This document shows positions 5,974 through 8,605 of a stretch of DNA of 8,605 nucleotides, in pieces. The position numbers and the translations under genes are program-made. Each line of letters begins with the position of its first letter. The first letter of the stretch is position 1. The stretch is from NCBI GenBank assembly GCA_029259835.1, contig JAJDEL010000092.1:1-8605 (forward strand), given 5' to 3'. Source of the DNA: Planctomicrobium sp. (GTDB lineage Bacteria; Planctomycetota; Planctomycetia; Planctomycetales; Planctomycetaceae). Below the pieces are notes generated by a model, which did not search any database, was not told the origin of the DNA, and worked only from the letters and a program-made list of their open reading frames with translations.

Positions 5974-7530
5974 TTACTCACCAGGAGTTGTCATTCGTTC
6001 CAAGGCTTTGTCCAGGCTGAAGCTTGCTGCTTTCTGCCGTGGGGGATATTCCCTGAAGGTTTCGAGAAATTTCCCGACATATGTCTGCGCCGGAACCAAC
6101 AAGTACGCACGATCGAGCAACCAGTCGTAGTAAGTATTTGAAGTAATTGGTGCTTGTTCGAATGGGTCGCGCCGAAGATGTAACATGAGCGGGACTCGAA
6201 GCGGAACAAACGGTTCCATCCAAACTCGTAAAGTTCCCGCCGCTTTTTGCTCCATGAAGATTAACTTCCAGTCATCATAGCGGAGTGCAGTGATGTCTCC
6301 ATCATCGGAGAAGTAGAAAATCTCTTTTCGTGGGCTGGGAGTCTTTTGTGGATCTTTCAGATGTTCTGTAATGTCGTAACCATCGAGGTGAAGTCGATAA
6401 TCGCGTCCCAGAGCTTTCGAGGAATACCCATCCAGCAGGTCTTCTTTAATGTCTTTCTTGCCTGCCGCGGCAGCGAATGTTGGCAGCCAGTCCATGTGAT
6501 GAATCACACCGTTGCTGACTGAACCAGGCTTGATGACACCAGGCCAGCGAACAGCACATGGGACGCGCCAGCCACCTTCCCAGTTGGAATTCTTTTCGTT
6601 TCGAAATGGATTGACTGCCGCATCAGGCCAAGTGTTTTTGTGAGGTCCGTTGTCTGTGGAATAATGAACAATTGTGTTCTCAGCAATGCCGAGTTCATCG
6701 AGGAGATCGAGAAATTTCCCGATGTGCATATCATGTTCGACCATGCCGTCGGCGTACTCATCTTGTCCTGAGATCCCGCGTAGTTCCTTCTTGACATGAG
6801 TTCGAAAGTGCATGCGTGTGCCATTCCACCAACAAAACCAGGGCTTGCCAGCTTTGTGTTGACGACGAATGAATTTGATAGCGAGGTCACTCGTTTCATC
6901 ATCGACGGTTTCCATTCGTTCTTTCGTCAGCGCTCCAGTGTCTTCGATTTTGCCACCTGCAGAAGATTTGATCACACCGCGCGGACCAAACTTCTTTCGG
7001 AATTCTGGATCTTTCGGATAATCTTCGTTCTCTGGTTCCTCTTCCGCGTTAAGGTGATAGAGATTGCCGTAGAACTCGTCGAAACCATGATTGGTTGGCA
7101 AGTGCTCGTCACGATCACCAAGGTGATTTTTCCCGAACTGTCCGGTCGCGTACCCCTGATCTTTCAGAACCGTCGCTATGGTGATGTCTTCGATCATCAT
7201 CCCTTCTTTGGCGCCTGGAAGTCCGACTTTCGAGAGACCGGTACGAAAGACGCTTTGTCCCATAATGAAGGAAGATCGCCCGGCGGTGCAGCTTTGTTCT
7301 CCGTAGTAATCGGTGAAGATCATCCCTTCTTTGGCAACACGGTCGATATTCGGTGTGCGATAGCCAACCAGCCCCATCGTGTAGGCACTGATATTCGATT
7401 GACCGATGTCATCGCCCCAGATCACAAGAATGTTCGGCTTATCGGCCCCGAATAATTGACCTGCAAAGCAGATTGCAATCAGGCTTGCCACAAGAGTGGT
7501 TTTGCCTTGGCGGATTTTCAGTAAATTCAT
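5974..7530 (-). CDS. Secreted sulfatase A (arylsulfatase-like, Cys-type)
   Basis: A 518-residue enzyme of the formylglycine sulfatase family (alkaline-phosphatase superfamily), hydrolysing sulfate esters outside the cytoplasm. Residues 1-29 form a signal peptide ending FGA|D. The N-terminal metal site is NILVIWGDDIG (Asp40, Asp41). The residue converted to formylglycine is Cys81 in SCTAGRSSF, with Arg85. Further catalytic or metal residues by family pattern: Lys134 and His136 (GKNHLGD), His241 (TRMHF), Asp293-Asn294 (STDNG) and Lys313 before NWEGGWRVP. The motif reads C-T-A-G-R rather than the classic C-x-P-S-R; Ala at that position is known in related sulfatases. Start: the ATG at 7530 gives a proper signal peptide and has GGAAAGG 9 nt upstream, although the frame is open back to 7671. 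It follows its paralogue sulfatase B and ends at a strong terminator. Substrate is unknown. No maturase gene is visible nearby. Confidence 0.93.
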   Translation of the reverse strand: MNLLKIRQGKTTLVASLIAICFAGQLFGADKPNILVIWGDDIGQSNISAYTMGLVGYRTPNIDRVAKEGMIFTDYYGEQSCTAGRSSFIMGQSVFRTGLSKVGLPGAKEGMMIEDITIATVLKDQGYATGQFGKNHLGDRDEHLPTNHGFDEFYGNLYHLNAEEEPENEDYPKDPEFRKKFGPRGVIKSSAGGKIEDTGALTKERMETVDDETSDLAIKFIRRQHKAGKPWFCWWNGTRMHFRTHVKKELRGISGQDEYADGMVEHDMHIGKFLDLLDELGIAENTIVHYSTDNGPHKNTWPDAAVNPFRNEKNSNWEGGWRVPCAVRWPGVIKPGSVSNGVIHHMDWLPTFAAAAGKKDIKEDLLDGYSSKALGRDYRLHLDGYDITEHLKDPQKTPSPRKEIFYFSDDGDITALRYDDWKLIFMEQKAAGTLRVWMEPFVPLRVPLMLHLRRDPFEQAPITSNTYYDWLLDRAYLLVPAQTYVGKFLETFREYPPRQKAASFSLDKALERMTTPGE

Positions 7531-7539
7531 AAAGAGTGA

Positions 7540-7546
7540 CCTTTCC
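7540..7546 (-). promoter_or_regulatory. Shine-Dalgarno site of sulfatase A
   Basis: On the minus strand GGAAAGG (7546-7540) lies 9 nt before the ATG at 7530. It supports that start over the in-frame GTG at 7671, which would put about 47 non-conserved residues ahead of the signal peptide. Confidence 0.6.
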
Positions 7547-7587
7547 AAGAAGCAGTCAAGAAGAAGAAGTGGAACCGTCTGGCACAG

Positions 7588-7617
7588 GGCGGTGCCGATC
7601 GTCGGACCGGCACCGCC
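7588..7617. repeat. GC-rich hairpin in the gap between the two sulfatase genes
   Basis: GGCGGTGCCG (7588-7597) and CGGCACCGCC (7608-7617) form a perfect 10-bp stem around a 10-nt loop. A G-T and an A-T pair can extend it. A small alternative stem CCGA/TCGG lies inside. It begins 43 nt after the sulfatase B stop and ends 57 nt before the sulfatase A start. On the minus strand no U-run follows, only a pyrimidine-rich stretch, so it is not a standard terminator. It could protect the 3' end of sulfatase B mRNA, tune the ratio of the two products, or act as a rho-linked pause. Confidence 0.6.
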
Positions 7618-7660
7618 TTTACATTCACATGCCTGCCCATCAATGAGCGACCAAAGATCC

Positions 7661-8605
7661 TCAGTTGCCACCGTGTGAAGTGGACTGGAGTTTCTCCATC
7701 ACTTTGTCGAGACTGAAGCTGCCGGGCTTCTGACTGGGCGGGAACTCCTGGAACGTGGCGAGGAACTTTCCGACGTATTCCTGTGCCGGAACAAGTAGGA
7801 AGAGACGGTCGAGCCGCCATTTGGCATAACCGATGCCCTCGTGGTCTGCCAACTCGAATGGATCTGAACGCAAGTTGAAGATCTTTGGCAAACGCAGCAC
7901 CGTGAACGGTTCCTCCCACACATCGAAGCCTTCAGCACGCTGTTCCGCAAAGACAATCTTCCATTGGTTGTAGCGCAGGGCGACGAGCGAGCCGTCGTCA
8001 TTGAAATAGAAGAACTCGTTGCGCGGGCTGGGCGTTTTCCCTGCGAGCGCATCGCTGATGTCATACCCGTCGAGATGGACCTTGCAGGTCTTGTCCCCGA
8101 CTTCCATACCCTTGAGGAGTTGCTCTTTCACATCGGGCGCGCCGGCAGCGGCCAGGATTGTGGGCAGCATGTCTTCGTGTGCGAAGATTTCATTGCTTAC
8201 GGTTCCCGGCTTAATGGTACCGGGCCAGCGAATCGCGCACGGGACACGGAAGCCGCCTTCCCAGTTCGTGGCCTTCTCACCTCGAAACGGCGTGGTGCCA
8301 CCGTCGGGCCAACTGAATGACTCTGCACCATTGTCCGAGGAGTACATGATGATCGTGTTGTCGGCGATCCCCAGTTCATCGAGCTTGTCAAGCAACTGAC
8401 CGACCATGGCGTCATGCTCGACCATTCCGTCGGGGTAGACGCCCAGACCGGTCTTGCCCTGACTCTCCTCTTTCAGATGCGTGTGAATGTGCATACGGGT
8501 GGAGTTCCACCAGAGGAAGAAGGGCTTGTCAGACTTTGCCGCCTTGTCCAGGTAGTCGAGCGACGCGTTAGTGATCTCCTCGTCGATCGTCTCCATGCGT
8601 TTCTT
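7661..8605 (-). CDS. Sulfatase B, C-terminal 314 residues (5' truncated)
   Basis: The frame is open to the window edge (Lys-Lys-Arg precede the first Met) and the sequence aligns with sulfatase A from about its residue 203, so roughly 200 N-terminal residues, including the formylglycine motif, lie outside. The Met at 8596 is internal. Shared blocks with A include RMET, the His of TRMH (visible residue 39), SSDNG (Asp91, Asn92), Lys111 before NWEGGFRVP, HLDGYDI, KTPSPR, LLVPAQ-YVGKFL and SFSLDK. By eye about half the residues are identical to A, so these are tandem paralogues, but not a recent duplication. Base composition is markedly richer in G+C than sulfatase A at homologous positions. The active-site residues that can be seen are intact. 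Substrate is unknown; being next to A suggests related sulfated compounds. Confidence 0.93.
   Translation of the reverse strand, partial: KKRMETIDEEITNASLDYLDKAAKSDKPFFLWWNSTRMHIHTHLKEESQGKTGLGVYPDGMVEHDAMVGQLLDKLDELGIADNTIIMYSSDNGAESFSWPDGGTTPFRGEKATNWEGGFRVPCAIRWPGTIKPGTVSNEIFAHEDMLPTILAAAGAPDVKEQLLKGMEVGDKTCKVHLDGYDISDALAGKTPSPRNEFFYFNDDGSLVALRYNQWKIVFAEQRAEGFDVWEEPFTVLRLPKIFNLRSDPFELADHEGIGYAKWRLDRLFLLVPAQEYVGKFLATFQEFPPSQKPGSFSLDKVMEKLQSTSHGGN

Noticed and set aside
6796..7455. 219-residue open frame on the plus strand, antisense to sulfatase A
   Set aside because: It lies wholly within a well-supported sulfatase gene, shows no domain, signal peptide or ribosome site that I can recognise, and looks like a by-product of the codon use of the opposite strand.
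7531..7671. N-terminal extension of sulfatase A to a GTG at 7671
   Set aside because: It would place about 47 residues ahead of a good signal peptide and overlap sulfatase B by 11 nt. The ATG at 7530 has a ribosome site and a proper secretion signal.

Overview
The window looks like chromosomal DNA of a Gram-negative-type, double-membraned bacterium. A planctomycete is my best guess. The reasons are a pair of tandem secreted sulfatases of a kind very abundant in that phylum, two outer-membrane porins (OprB-like and OprO/OprP-like), and a mostly weak use of Shine-Dalgarno sequences. Base composition is near 50% G+C over most of the window and clearly higher in the last kilobase. The taxonomic guess is inference from gene content; no marker gene is present.

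Layout. On the plus strand (1-2682) lie the tail of one ABC exporter half-transporter, a complete second half-transporter, and a GNAT acetyltransferase that starts 2 nt after the transporter's stop codon. The two half-transporters have complementary departures from the consensus: Asp instead of the catalytic Glu in the first, and LSLGQ instead of LSGGQ in the second. This is the signature of a heterodimeric exporter with one degenerate ATP site (MdlA/MdlB or TM287/288 type). On the minus strand, reading from 8605 downward, lie the C-terminal 314 residues of sulfatase B, a 130-nt gap with a strong GC-rich hairpin, complete sulfatase A, an intrinsic terminator, an OprB-family porin, and an OprO/OprP-family porin. 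The two strands converge at 2683-2743.

How the genes may work together. The sulfatases carry out desulfation outside the cytoplasm, and the adjacent porins could carry the products across the outer membrane. That would fit scavenging of sulfated carbohydrates. The terminator between sulfatase A and the OprB porin shows that the four genes are probably not one simple operon, so the functional link is only inference from proximity. The ABC exporter and acetyltransferase form a separate unit with unknown substrate.

I found no tRNA, rRNA, CRISPR array, insertion sequence or phage gene. Nothing here is convincingly a wholly new system. The points most worth a second look are the compositional break between the adjacent sulfatase paralogues, the variant C-T-A-G-R formylglycine motif, the cysteine cluster at the mature N-terminus of the OprB-like porin, and several unexplained inverted repeats in intergenic gaps.
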